The notes under the pieces: generated by a model
The model's database searches: none
Told to the model about the DNA's origin: nothing
The model's input: only the letters and a program-made list of their open reading frames with translations
Assembly: GCF_000775915.1 (NCBI RefSeq)
Contig: NZ_BBLT01000001.1
Coordinates: 620,001-684,000 of the forward strand
Direction: 5' to 3'
Source of the DNA: Sporocytophaga myxococcoides
GTDB taxonomy: Bacteria; Bacteroidota; Bacteroidia; Cytophagales; Cytophagaceae
DNA length: 64,000 nucleotides
Part shown: positions 8,301 through 16,435 of the stretch, piece after piece
Layout of the letters: each line of letters begins with the position of its first letter
Position numbering within the stretch: the first letter of the stretch is position 1
Made by a program: the position numbers and the translations under genes

Positions 8301-9711
8301 GATCAACCCTGCCGGAGCTATTGTTCAGGCTGTGCTTGGGATCTACAACGGAATCATTTTCCTTGTCAACAACTGGGACAGAATACTTGCGTTTGTTAAC
8401 TCTGTGTTCGACTCTATTGCGGCTATTGCCAGTGGAGCTATCTCACAGGCATCAGCATTTGTCGAGAAGACGATGGCCCAAACTATTCCGCTGATCCTTG
8501 ACTTCATTGCTCAACAGCTAAACCTTAGTGGCATTGCAGAAAGAATTACAAAGATTATTCACAGGATCAGGAAGCCGATTGATCAGGTGATTGATAAGGT
8601 TATTGACTGGATTACCAAGAAAGTAAAGCAGCTTGCAGATAAACTTTTAGGAAAAAATAAAGACAAGAATAAAGATAAAAACAAGGAAAAAGCTGAGGAT
8701 ACTAAAAAAGACTTTGAGAAGGAAAAAGACAAGGATAAAAAAGAAGAAGATCCAAGATCGATGGAACAAAAACTCGCTGACTTAGCGGAGGCGAAGGGAG
8801 AAGCTCAAGCCTTGTTAGATAAGAAGGATACCACTATTGAAAAAGTCAAAGCAGGTTTACCAGCTATAAAGAAAAGATACAATCTTACAAAGATAGAGGT
8901 GGAAAGTCTTGGAGACTTTACATACGATGTTTTTGTGGAGATAAACCCCAAAGACAAAACAGAAAAGCGTAAGATAGCTTCTGTAGAGGAAATGCTCTCT
9001 AAATCGAAGGCAAATTTTAATGGTAAAACCTTTAAGATGCAAGAGCTGAAAACCTTTATTATGGGCGAATTCAGTATAAAAGATACTAAATGTGGAGAGG
9101 TAATCAAGGAATTCAAAGATCAGGGGGAATTATTTGAATGCGCCTCTGAGAAAGCAGGTCCTAATGATTCCAATAAAATTGTCAGCTTTGACAGGAGTCT
9201 ACTCTCTGGTGAGGTACGACCAGTCGAAATAAATGAAAGTAACAGAAGTAAGTTCGGATATGATAATCCTGCTAAAGATTCCTCTATTGGTTTAATAATT
9301 GTTAAAAAAGGATTAATCAGAGAAGCCCAATACAATTATTCCCCGGAAAAAGAAGACGATAAAAATTATCTGGAAAACGAAGCACGCTATAAATGCGCAA
9401 GGAGTGGCAAAATTATAACATGGGCAAAAATTGCACTAGGACATCATGACGATGTTGGCTGCTCTGTTCATTGGAATGATGGAGGAGGACATGGTCCACA
9501 TACCAAACCAGGTCATACACAAACCAAAGATCAAAACAGAGCATGGAACAAAAACCCAGATAATTATCAAGGACCTGAAGATAGGGATGAATCTAATAAG
9601 TCAGGGGGAAGTTCTCCAAGATATATTCTTCCAGGCCCTCCTAATAACCCTGACAGCCACAAAATGTGGTGGGATCCTACTCACCCAGATTATATTGGTA
9701 ATAAAAAATAG
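5386..9711 (+). CDS. Polymorphic toxin: eCIS-cargo-like body with C-terminal GH-E nuclease
   Basis: A 1441-residue protein starting at TTG; an in-frame stop lies just upstream and the next in-frame ATG is near 6253, deep inside. Residues 1-560 are low-complexity, charged and probably disordered. About 560-790 is Lys/Glu-rich and coiled-coil-like. About 790-1085 is a hydrophobic helical body ending in NPAGAIVQAVLGIYNGIIFL and IHRIRKPIDQVIDKVIDWI. Similar stretches are known from DUF4157-type proteins associated with extracellular contractile injection systems, but no DUF4157 HExxH motif is present here. A KNKDKNKDK linker (about 1089-1125) and a connector follow. The last 110 residues fit a GH-E nuclease of the HNH/endonuclease VII group: SGKIITW, GHH at 1352-1354, VHWN, NPDNYQGPE at 1390-1398 and ESNKS at 1402-1406. 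No signal peptide is seen. GC content drops from body to tip. The immunity gene follows seven bases later. Confidence 0.7.
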   Translation: MAKKVKIPVKEDARQNSTQYGYQGNVRNQYGYSPADVDFYDDKDKVEKKDSRQAQVVDASHEEKLYRLLFRISKKLKEEEEKAAATSSKEPEIKAPQTPAASDPHPQSAASPDSKTSAESDERDAVLPVSALSPKKTEAKDLEEPQNTVSAANDSRNRVSAFPAPTEGAAGANTEAEKPTRKKKAAISHTGTSEETKSEESESAESKSGGNDSEERADVAEQPEHAQSATPSDNNSDNSRKAQEVPALAGTESKASNASVEEKSAPAEDLPEPGKKAASGGGSGGRVIDMADASMDGGPERVEQENAALDKKEKTHLEVHSKAKAAQAGTKIGGLSTNQKKKEDATTKLDKTKDAVVEKTSEKEAEVNAGQVGKVAEAETPEVNKDEAKSTLNQSLQASLPQTVEDVDNFKDNRVASKIGDKVKAAIDAKAGEVTGTFEVLDKTPKPDEPRKSVPFADIEQAPATPEINAGNNLIPKVDEKSIDLNSYLTESDNLLKKEGIKQEHLDLVDSGDLFEAKKIQKDIDKKAKEEPGNLRTEEKELHGKNEAELQKKEADEKGKMQKEREAGLGSARGSQVGTKGSLEDKKKEVTDHINKIYEDVNKQVQDKLTKLKTDSLAAFDREEAAASSAFENNVNTKMDKFKDERYSGVGGKFNKVRDWFLGIDDLPEVKQIFEEEKAIYINRIDGAISKIINDSQKVIDECKTLIANARKEIEEYVKGLSPALQKIGEEAEKEIKKKLDELDEKVNKAAEELKEELAKKRTEAIANIDKKIEKMKEEMSGFLSKMGDLLVDAALKFFKWALEAAGHSADEIMGIINKGKAVLTAVVSDPIQFLKNLAAAVGGGVKNFGANIMKHLGEGFMNWLTGQLNSLPIQLPERFDLKGIVSLTLQVLGLTYASLRGKLSNKVGEDKVQMAEAGVEMMMEVKEKGPIAMYDMMADKADSIKNEFIEGAKEWAITNLIKQGLIRLATMINPAGAIVQAVLGIYNGIIFLVNNWDRILAFVNSVFDSIAAIASGAISQASAFVEKTMAQTIPLILDFIAQQLNLSGIAERITKIIHRIRKPIDQVIDKVIDWITKKVKQLADKLLGKNKDKNKDKNKEKAEDTKKDFEKEKDKDKKEEDPRSMEQKLADLAEAKGEAQALLDKKDTTIEKVKAGLPAIKKRYNLTKIEVESLGDFTYDVFVEINPKDKTEKRKIASVEEMLSKSKANFNGKTFKMQELKTFIMGEFSIKDTKCGEVIKEFKDQGELFECASEKAGPNDSNKIVSFDRSLLSGEVRPVEINESNRSKFGYDNPAKDSSIGLIIVKKGLIREAQYNYSPEKEDDKNYLENEARYKCARSGKIITWAKIALGHHDDVGCSVHWNDGGGHGPHTKPGHTQTKDQNRAWNKNPDNYQGPEDRDESNKSGGSSPRYILPGPPNNPDSHKMWWDPTHPDYIGNKK

Positions 9712-9718
9712 ATGATAA

Positions 9719-10819
9719 ATGAAAAAGGAAAAGCTACTAAATAAATATCACGAAGAAGTGGGTAAAGAAGATTTTCTTATAGATGCAGCCCCCTATTTTC
9801 AGGGGTATCTTGCATTTATACTTCCAGATGAAGAGGAAGATGTTTTTTTTTCAAGTATCACAACAATAGGTTTGTCCAATCTTTTTAATGAAAAAAAATA
9901 TATTCCGACAGAAATAATTCTGGAAATAGATGAAACATTTTCAGAGGAAACAGTCGAAGGCTTTTCTAAACAGCTTTTAGAATTTTACAATAAGGAACTT
10001 TCGAAAAAGGATGGATTTAAATTGAATACTATCATTCCACATTCAATTGATTTAATCCGCTCAACTCCTTATTTTTTTGTTAGTCAATATTTGGGCCTCT
10101 CTACAGAATGGGGATTTGAATCTGACCCTACTGTGCAAATGCTACAATTAATTCCTTTAACTGAAGGAGAAGCGAAGGAATTGGAGAATATTGAAGACAA
10201 AACCAAAAGTATAATTATCAACGAAACATATAAGATATTAAGAAACCCTTACAGAACATCATTGCCCCTTGTCGCCACTACTATTAAAAATTTATGGTCT
10301 AAAATAAGTAAGTGGTATTCTAAAAATTCTGAAACTTTGAAATCTAGACTTATGTCAGGTGCTTCAGAAAAAGAAATGGAAGAGTTTAGGAATTCATATC
10401 CAGTTGAAATACCCAAGGACTATTACTATTCTCTCCTCCAACACAATGGAAAGATGTCTTTTTATAATGGATATGAATACCTGAAAGCAAATCTGGCTGT
10501 GGATCTTTGGAAAGAAATGAAATCGAATAAAGAGCAGGGAGCATTTAACAAATTACCTGAATATTCCGGTAATAAAATTAAGCAAACATGGTGGAATCAA
10601 TCATGGATACCTTTTGCAGTAGATAGTGGTGGTAATTTATTTTGTATTGATCTTGATCCGGCTGAAGGAGGCTCCAGAGGTCAGGTCATTCTTTGGGAAA
10701 GAGCTGAAGGCCCTTTAGAAAGTGGAGCTGCATCTTTCACTGAATGGTTATATTTATATCTGAGAGGACTATATAACGGCATTTATAAGTTGGATGATGA
10801 AGGCTTTCTTGAGACTTAA
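9719..10819 (+). CDS. Putative immunity protein, SUFU plus SUKH (SMI1/KNR4) domains
   Basis: A 366-residue cytoplasmic protein starting seven bases after the toxin stop, so the two are very likely co-transcribed. Residues 15-165 resemble bacterial suppressor-of-fused (SUFU) domains: ITTIGLSN, then VQMLQLIPLTEGEAKELE. Residues 225-350 resemble an SMI1/KNR4 (SUKH) domain: YPVEIPKDYYYSLLQHNG, WIPFAVDSGGNLFCIDLDP, then GQVILW and FTEWLYLYLRG. Both families are recurrent immunity proteins of nuclease toxins, so binding and blocking the upstream GH-E domain is inferred. Local GC is low (about 27% in 10201-10260), unlike the toxin body, as expected for an exchanged cassette. Each domain call rests on pattern matching only. 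Confidence 0.72.
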   Translation: MKKEKLLNKYHEEVGKEDFLIDAAPYFQGYLAFILPDEEEDVFFSSITTIGLSNLFNEKKYIPTEIILEIDETFSEETVEGFSKQLLEFYNKELSKKDGFKLNTIIPHSIDLIRSTPYFFVSQYLGLSTEWGFESDPTVQMLQLIPLTEGEAKELENIEDKTKSIIINETYKILRNPYRTSLPLVATTIKNLWSKISKWYSKNSETLKSRLMSGASEKEMEEFRNSYPVEIPKDYYYSLLQHNGKMSFYNGYEYLKANLAVDLWKEMKSNKEQGAFNKLPEYSGNKIKQTWWNQSWIPFAVDSGGNLFCIDLDPAEGGSRGQVILWERAEGPLESGAASFTEWLYLYLRGLYNGIYKLDDEGFLET

Positions 10820-10853
10820 GTTAATTATACTTTTAAAATTTCGGATAGACATT

Positions 10854-10887
10854 AAGGCCATTGATGAATCAGCGTCAATGGCTTTAT
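10854..10887 (+). terminator. Terminator after the immunity gene
   Basis: GCCATTGA at 10857-10864 pairs with TCAATGGC at 10875-10882 around a ten-base loop, with extra A-T pairs outside and a short T run. It lies 35 bases after the immunity stop and separates the intact toxin-immunity unit from the decayed fragments. Confidence 0.65.
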
Positions 10888-11040
10888 TGTAATATAACCA
10901 CCATTTATGATAAAACTAAGAAACACATTTTTTGTCATGTAATGGGTAAAACTTCCAACTTGGATAAAATCTTTATTCGAAAGTTTAATATATGCTGAAT
11001 GAGCCCGTTCCGGGGGCTGAAAGGGGGATGATAGGAGACA

Positions 11041-11340
11041 GATCTTGATAGGGAGGAGCATCAGAAGTATGTTGCAGAAATTCATGCAAAATTAGTTTAG
11101 AAATCAGGTAATCCTGCACAAAGTTTTGAAGAGTTTGTTAAAAAAGAGAAGAAGAATTTGACAGCAGAACTTTAAGAAACTTATAATGCAAAACTAAAAG
11201 AAGGTTTTAAAAAAAACATTAATCTCATTCCAATCGATATTGAAAACATGATTGTAAACCGAAAGATAATATCAGATTCGAAGTTGATATCTCACCTAAT
11301 AATACTCATGATGAAGGAATAATTGTTTTTGATGGTTGAG
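11041..11340 (+). pseudogene. Decayed fragment of a related toxin (post-body connector)
   Basis: One frame reads DLDREEHQKYVAEIHAKLV, a stop at 11098-11100, KSGNPAQSFEEFVKKEKKN, a stop at 11173-11175, then ETYNAKLKEGFKKNINLIP. A shift near 11260 is needed to continue as KDNIRFEVDISPNNTHDEG up to a stop at 11337. The IRFEVDISPN part parallels FTYDVFVEINPKD in the connector of the intact toxin, so this looks like the same region of a different family member. The coding pattern is clear but broken by two stops and one frameshift. Bases 10888-11040 hold nothing I can recognise. Confidence 0.55.
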
Positions 11341-11394
11341 AGGCCTAAGTTTAAAATTCAGAAAGTATACTTTTCGTGCATAATAGGGAAGTAG

Positions 11395-11699
11395 GTCTCA
11401 TTAACATCAACATTTATTGAGACACAATGACACAGACGATTTCAGTGATTCTTGGCTTCATTGCTCAGTAGTTAAACTTAATTGGTATAGCAGAAAGAAT
11501 TACGAAGTTCATTCACCGGATCAGGGAAGCCGATTGATCGGATGATTGATAAGGTAATTGATTTTATTATCAATAAGGTAATGAAGATAGCTGGCAAGCA
11601 ACTTGCCAAGATAAAGACAAGGCAAAAGATAAGGATAAGCATAAAGAGAAAGCAGAGGACAGTGAGAAGGATTTTGAAAAGGACAAGGGAGATCAATGA
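11395..11699 (+). pseudogene. Decayed duplicate of the toxin body end
   Basis: This segment aligns by eye, base by base, with about 8440-8750 inside the intact toxin, from the SAFVEKTMAQTIP region through IHRIRKPIDQVIDKV to the Asp/Lys linker. It is broken by a one-base loss near 11424, a CAG-to-TAG stop at 11469-11471, an extra G near 11526 and another shift near 11608. The last frame reads DKDKAKDKDKHKEKAEDSEK and stops at 11697. No toxin tip or immunity gene remains. Its order relative to the preceding fragment is reversed compared with the intact gene. Confidence 0.8.
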
Positions 11700-11734
11700 T
11701 CTTTTTTCGGTCGTACACTTTTTTATAGCTAGAT

Positions 11735-11762
11735 AAGTTTAATTCCGGTAAACTTTTTTTTG
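11735..11762 (+). terminator. Terminator after the decayed toxin fragment
   Basis: AAGTTTA (11735-11741) pairs with TAAACTT (11749-11755) around a seven-base loop and is followed by six more T. Its position 36 bases after the pseudogene stop suggests it is the surviving terminator of the old transcription unit. The remaining bases to 11904 are AT-rich and should contain the promoter of the next gene. Confidence 0.6.
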
Positions 11763-11904
11763 AATATTATGTTTTTGTATTTTATTAATATGGAAGTAGT
11801 TAAATTTAATAATTTTAAATATTAGTATTGTAAAATATTGTAAAGCTAAATTTTTCTTCTTTCTTAGTAAAACATACTTTTTCTCACCACTTCATTCATG
11901 TTTT

Positions 11905-14900
11905 ATGGCAATAAAAGTCGCAATTAATCATTGTACTACTTATAGATATGACAGGTTGGTATGCATGTCTCCTCACATATTCAGACTAAGGCCTGCAGTA
12001 CATTCAAGAACGCCAATAGAAGCGTATTCTCTGAAAATTACGCCGGAAGAACATTTTATCAACTGGCAGCAGGATCCCTTTGGTAATTATATGGCAAGGG
12101 TTGTATTTCCTGAGAAAACAAAGGAAATGATTATAGAGGTGGAAGTTATAGCTAATCTTGTAGTAATAAATCCATTCGACTTTTTTGTAGAAGAATATGC
12201 TGAGTCTTACCCTTTCAAATATCAGGGCCAATTAGAAAAAGAACTTTCTTTATATATGGAGAAAAAGGAAAGTGGTCCATTGCTGAAGAGGTGGATTGCT
12301 GAGCTTGATATAAATAAAGAGAAGGGGATTGTTGATTTTCTGGTAATGATTAACCAGAAGCTAAATACTGATATTAATTATGCCATCCGCATGGAGCCTG
12401 GTGTACAGAGTTGTGAAGAAACTCTTGGAAAAGCTTTGGGGTCTTGTCGTGACTCAGCATGGTTGTTGGTGCAGGTATTAAGACATCTTGGACTTGCAGC
12501 CAGATTTGTGTCAGGATACCTGGTTCAGTTAACAGCAGATATTAAATCCCTGGATGGTCCGTCTGGTCCGGAAGAGGACTTTACTGACCTGCATGCATGG
12601 ACAGAAGTCTATATCCCGGGAGCAGGCTGGATAGGTCTCGATCCTACTTCAGGATTATTTGCAGGCGAAGGGCATATACCTCTTGCTTGCACTCCCGACT
12701 ATGTGAGCGCTGCTCCTGTCGTAGGAGCAACGGATAAGTGTGAAGTTGATTTTTTCTTTGATAATAAAGTAACTCGTATACATGAAGATCCTCGTGTAAC
12801 GATGCCATATTCGGAAGAACAATGGGCTGCAATCAATGCTGTTGGAAATAAGGTCGATGATGATCTGGAGAAGTGGGATGTAAGAATGACAATGGGAGGG
12901 GAACCTACCTTTGTTTCAATTGATGATATGGAATCAGCTCAATGGAATACGGCAGCAGATGGTCCTCATAAAAGATTGCTCGCCCATGATCTGATTTTTA
13001 GACTCAGGGAAAAATTTGGACCGAAAGGTATGTTGTATTATGGTCAGGGTAAGTGGTATCCCGGAGAGCCTTTGCCTCGTTGGCAATATGGCCTTTTCTG
13101 GAGAAAAGATAATTATCCTATCTGGAAGAATACACAACTGATAGCACACGAAAAAACTGATAAAACCTATACTGTCGAAGATTCCAGGATTTTCATGGAA
13201 GAGCTTGCAAGGCATCTTGCAGTCAGCAGATATAATATTTCTCCAGCATACGAAGATGCCTTTTATTTCCTTTGGTCTGAAGGAAAGACACCTATCAATA
13301 TAGATCCCTTAAAATACAATCTTAAAGAAAGTCTTGAACGTCGAACGCTTGCAACACTATTAGATAAAGGGCTGAACAAGCCAGTTGGTTATGCGCTTCC
13401 AATAGAGTGGAATTACTGGAATGGAAAATGGAAAAGCTGTAAATGGCAGTTTACTCGTGACTATTTGTTTCTCATACCAGGCAATTCTCCAATGGGATTC
13501 AGGTTACCTCTTGAGTCTCTGGCTTATGTTTCCAAAAGCTTAAGACCTCAGGAAATAGATCGAAGTTTATTTGAAGAATTACCACCACTTGAAAATTATC
13601 ATGAGAGAATAGCACTTAGATACGGTAGAATTTTTGAGCATGTGGCACCGCCCCAGAGAATAAGACATCAGGAGTTAGCAGTAACTGACGGGAATGACAA
13701 GAGTATTGGAAAAGACAGAAGAAGCCGAAATGTTATTAAACCAGAGGAAGAAGATGATGAAATAAAACCAATGTTTGAAACTGATGTCACAAAGACCGCT
13801 ATTTGTACAGAAGTAAGAGATGGCTATCTGTATGTATTTCTTCCGCCAGTCAGCTACCTGGAGCATTATCTGGACCTGGTAGCATCTGTAGAAGCTGCAG
13901 CCGAAAAGTTAAACATGCAGGTAAGATTAGATGGATATGAGCCTCCACGCGATTACAGAGTAGAAAGGATGGTAGTTTCCCCAGACCCTGGAGTTATAGA
14001 AGTTAATATTCACCCTTCCAAAAGCTGGAAAGAGCTCAACAGTATTATCAATACGCTTTATGAGCAGGCTTATCTTTCAAGACTGGGCACTGAAAAGTTT
14101 ATGCTTGACGGAAGACATACAGGTACAGGAGGAGGAAATCATATCACAATCGGAGGAAGCACTCCTTCAGATAGCCCTCTGCTAAGACGGCCTGACCTTC
14201 TGAGAAGTCTTATTGCATACTGGCAGCATCATCCAGGACTCTCATATTTGTTTTCAGGAGCTTTTATTGGTCCCACGAGTCAGGCACCAAGAATTGATGA
14301 GGGAAGAGATGAGATGTTGTATGAAATGGAAATTGCTTTTGAACAGGTACCTGAAAATGGGTTCATCCCATACTGGCTTGTTGACAGAATATTCAGGCAT
14401 TTGCTGACAGATATAACCGGCAATACACATAGGGCAGAATTTTGTATAGATAAATTATATTCTCCTGACTCTTCTTCTGGAAGGCTGGGAATACTTGAAT
14501 TCAGAGCATTTGACATGCCTCCTCACAGGCAAATGAGTATGGTGCAGATGTTGCTCATCAGGGCTTTAGTTGCACGTTTCTGGAACAAACCATACAAACA
14601 TGATCTTGTAAGGTGGGGAACGGAACTCCATGATAAGTTCCTGCTACCGCATTTCGTATATGAGGATATGAAAGAAGTTGTCAGTGAATTGAATGAGGCA
14701 GGTTATCCTTTTCAGATGAGCTGGTTTGATCCCTTTTTCGAATTCAGATTTCCAAGATATGGTTCAGTGATGGTTAGAGGAATAGAAATGGAAATAAGGA
14801 TGGGGATTGAACCATGGCATGTATTGGGTGAGGAAATGAGTAATTCTGGCACAGCGCGTTTTGTTGATTCATCTTTGGAAAGGGTTCAGGTAAAATTAAA

Positions 14901-15375
14901 AGGAATAAACAATTCAAGATACATCCTATTATGCAATGGTTGTAGAGTTCCACTCAGACCAACAGATGTAAGAGGAGAATTCGTAAGCGGTGTACGCTAC
15001 AGAGCATGGCAACCCCCATCTGCATTGCATCCTTCCATTGGGACAGATACTCCTTTGGTTTTTGATATCGTTGATACGTGGAACAACAGATCTGTAGGGG
15101 GCTGTACATATCATGTTTCTCATCCTGGAGGCAGAAGTTATGATACCTTTCCAATCAATACATATGAAGCCGAATCCCGAAGGGGCAATCGCTTCTGGGA
15201 ATATGGACACACTCAGGAGGTTATGAGACCAGCTCCTTATTTGTCGAAAATTTCCCACTATATTAAGCAGGACAGACCTCCGCTTGTCAAGTACGATCCT
15301 CCAGTCGTTGAGATTAATAAGGATTATCCAAGTACATTAGATATGAGGAAATTTAGAAAATCTAATAGAAATTAG
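11905..15375 (+). CDS. Transglutaminase-DUF2126 fusion protein
   Basis: A 1156-residue cytoplasmic protein; no signal peptide is seen. Residues 1-90 fit the bacterial transglutaminase N-terminal region. The transglutaminase-like core has the complete triad: Cys181 (GSCRDSAW), His230 (LHAWTEVY) and Asp246 (GLDPTSG). From about 300 to the end is DUF2126, with MTMGGEPTFVS, RHTGTGGGNHITIGG and RGIEMEIRMGIEPW among its clear blocks. DUF2126 has been predicted from comparative genomics to be a glutamine-synthetase-fold carboxylate-amine ligase that works with ATP-grasp and transglutaminase-fold partners on peptides; no substrate is established here. It converges on a minus-strand pair encoding exactly such partners. 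The start ATG at 11905 begins the family-typical short MAIKVAINHCTTYRYD. Confidence 0.88.
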   Translation: MAIKVAINHCTTYRYDRLVCMSPHIFRLRPAVHSRTPIEAYSLKITPEEHFINWQQDPFGNYMARVVFPEKTKEMIIEVEVIANLVVINPFDFFVEEYAESYPFKYQGQLEKELSLYMEKKESGPLLKRWIAELDINKEKGIVDFLVMINQKLNTDINYAIRMEPGVQSCEETLGKALGSCRDSAWLLVQVLRHLGLAARFVSGYLVQLTADIKSLDGPSGPEEDFTDLHAWTEVYIPGAGWIGLDPTSGLFAGEGHIPLACTPDYVSAAPVVGATDKCEVDFFFDNKVTRIHEDPRVTMPYSEEQWAAINAVGNKVDDDLEKWDVRMTMGGEPTFVSIDDMESAQWNTAADGPHKRLLAHDLIFRLREKFGPKGMLYYGQGKWYPGEPLPRWQYGLFWRKDNYPIWKNTQLIAHEKTDKTYTVEDSRIFMEELARHLAVSRYNISPAYEDAFYFLWSEGKTPINIDPLKYNLKESLERRTLATLLDKGLNKPVGYALPIEWNYWNGKWKSCKWQFTRDYLFLIPGNSPMGFRLPLESLAYVSKSLRPQEIDRSLFEELPPLENYHERIALRYGRIFEHVAPPQRIRHQELAVTDGNDKSIGKDRRSRNVIKPEEEDDEIKPMFETDVTKTAICTEVRDGYLYVFLPPVSYLEHYLDLVASVEAAAEKLNMQVRLDGYEPPRDYRVERMVVSPDPGVIEVNIHPSKSWKELNSIINTLYEQAYLSRLGTEKFMLDGRHTGTGGGNHITIGGSTPSDSPLLRRPDLLRSLIAYWQHHPGLSYLFSGAFIGPTSQAPRIDEGRDEMLYEMEIAFEQVPENGFIPYWLVDRIFRHLLTDITGNTHRAEFCIDKLYSPDSSSGRLGILEFRAFDMPPHRQMSMVQMLLIRALVARFWNKPYKHDLVRWGTELHDKFLLPHFVYEDMKEVVSELNEAGYPFQMSWFDPFFEFRFPRYGSVMVRGIEMEIRMGIEPWHVLGEEMSNSGTARFVDSSLERVQVKLKGINNSRYILLCNGCRVPLRPTDVRGEFVSGVRYRAWQPPSALHPSIGTDTPLVFDIVDTWNNRSVGGCTYHVSHPGGRSYDTFPINTYEAESRRGNRFWEYGHTQEVMRPAPYLSKISHYIKQDRPPLVKYDPPVVEINKDYPSTLDMRKFRKSNRN

Positions 15376-15395
15376 TATAAGGGGATGTTAAATGG

Positions 15396-15427
15396 GGGAG
15401 CGAACATCGCTCCCTTTTATTTTTTCT
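15396..15427 (+). terminator. Terminator after the DUF2126 gene
   Basis: GGGAGCGA (15396-15403) pairs perfectly with TCGCTCCC (15407-15414) around a three-base loop, followed by a long T-rich tract. It ends the rightward transcript about 20 bases after the stop codon. Confidence 0.85.
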
Positions 15428-15550
15428 TTTTTAAAATAGTGTTCGGATCCAGCGGAGAAAGATTTTAGTAAAGGATTGAATCTGGTTTTATCTCTAAATA
15501 ATGATCATATAGAATGTCTTAGATTAATATTGGTATTAGATATCGTTTTT

Positions 15551-16423
15551 TCAGCTCCTTTTTACATCCACTTCTACACTAAGTTCGTGACTGCCGCTGC
15601 TAAAAATTACCCCTTTTAATGGTACTATATCTCTGTAATCTCGCCCCCATCCGATTGTTATATGTTTTTGGGAAGGAATCATATTGTTGGTTGGGTCAAA
15701 GTCAATCCATCCGATATTAGGAACAAAAATAGAAAACCATGCGTGAGATGCATCCGCACCAACAAGTTTTTCTTTGCCATTAGGTGGAACGGTTTCTATA
15801 TAACCGCTTATATATCTTGCAGGCAGACCTAGCGATCGAATACAGGCAATCGCAAGATGGGCAAAATCCTGACACACCCCTTTTTTATGTTTCATCACTT
15901 CTGATGGCGGGGTGGCAATGGTTGTGAATCCCGGTTGAAACTTAAAGTCATTGAAAATTCTTTGCATAAGATTTTCAGACGCCTCAATAAAAGGTCTACC
16001 TTTAATAAATGATTTTAAAGTATAGTTAACAATAGCCTGGTTGGATGAAGTCATGGCCGTTTCCTGAATAAATTGGCGAGCTTCAAAATATTCCTGTTTT
16101 GGTTCATATAACATCCCTTTTACTATTTCCCACGAAAGTTGATCATATAAAGAGATCTCTGGCTCATCCATCTTTTTTTCGATGAGAGAATTAACAGTTA
16201 CTGTTAATTCTTCATGGGCTTTTTGTAATGAGAAATAGACTGACTTATTACCGAAATAATCTTCATATTTATTCACCACATCAGGTTCTGGAAATATGGT
16301 TATTTCGCTTTTGATGCACTTCTGAATTTCTGTATTTCGGGGAAACAGCTTAGCAATATTCTGACATAAACTCACTTGTTCATTGTAAGTATATTTTGTC
16401 TTATGGGAAATGCTGTACATCAT
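15551..16423 (-). CDS. Transglutaminase-like protein
   Basis: A 290-residue cytoplasmic transglutaminase-fold protein. The N-terminal 90 residues fit the bacterial transglutaminase N-terminal region. The core carries Cys184 (KGVCQDFAH), His228 (SHAWFS) and Asp243 (DFDPTNN), a complete Cys-His-Asp triad, so it should be active as a peptidase, amidase or acyl transferase. It starts 12 bases after the stop of the ATP-grasp/alpha-E gene, so the two form one operon. Together with the convergent DUF2126 gene they match the gene set of predicted amidoligase/Anbu-type neighbourhoods; an Anbu peptidase gene is not present in the window. Confidence 0.88.
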   Translation of the reverse strand: MMYSISHKTKYTYNEQVSLCQNIAKLFPRNTEIQKCIKSEITIFPEPDVVNKYEDYFGNKSVYFSLQKAHEELTVTVNSLIEKKMDEPEISLYDQLSWEIVKGMLYEPKQEYFEARQFIQETAMTSSNQAIVNYTLKSFIKGRPFIEASENLMQRIFNDFKFQPGFTTIATPPSEVMKHKKGVCQDFAHLAIACIRSLGLPARYISGYIETVPPNGKEKLVGADASHAWFSIFVPNIGWIDFDPTNNMIPSQKHITIGWGRDYRDIVPLKGVIFSSGSHELSVEVDVKRS

Positions 16424-16435
16424 AAAGATAAATGC

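Noticed and set aside
5386-9711. T9SS export of the large toxin
   Set aside because: There is no signal peptide and no type A or type B sorting domain; the C-terminus is the nuclease-like tip.
11361-11373. AAAGTATACTTT palindrome between the two toxin remnants
   Set aside because: A 12-base AT-rich palindrome is expected by chance here and has no nearby gene start.
11542-11736. 64-codon basic open frame
   Set aside because: It is the decayed toxin body end read partly in the wrong frame after a one-base insertion, not an independent gene.
10820-11904. Insertion sequence as the cause of toxin decay
   Set aside because: No transposase coding pattern, terminal inverted repeats or target duplication could be seen; point and frameshift decay explains the region.
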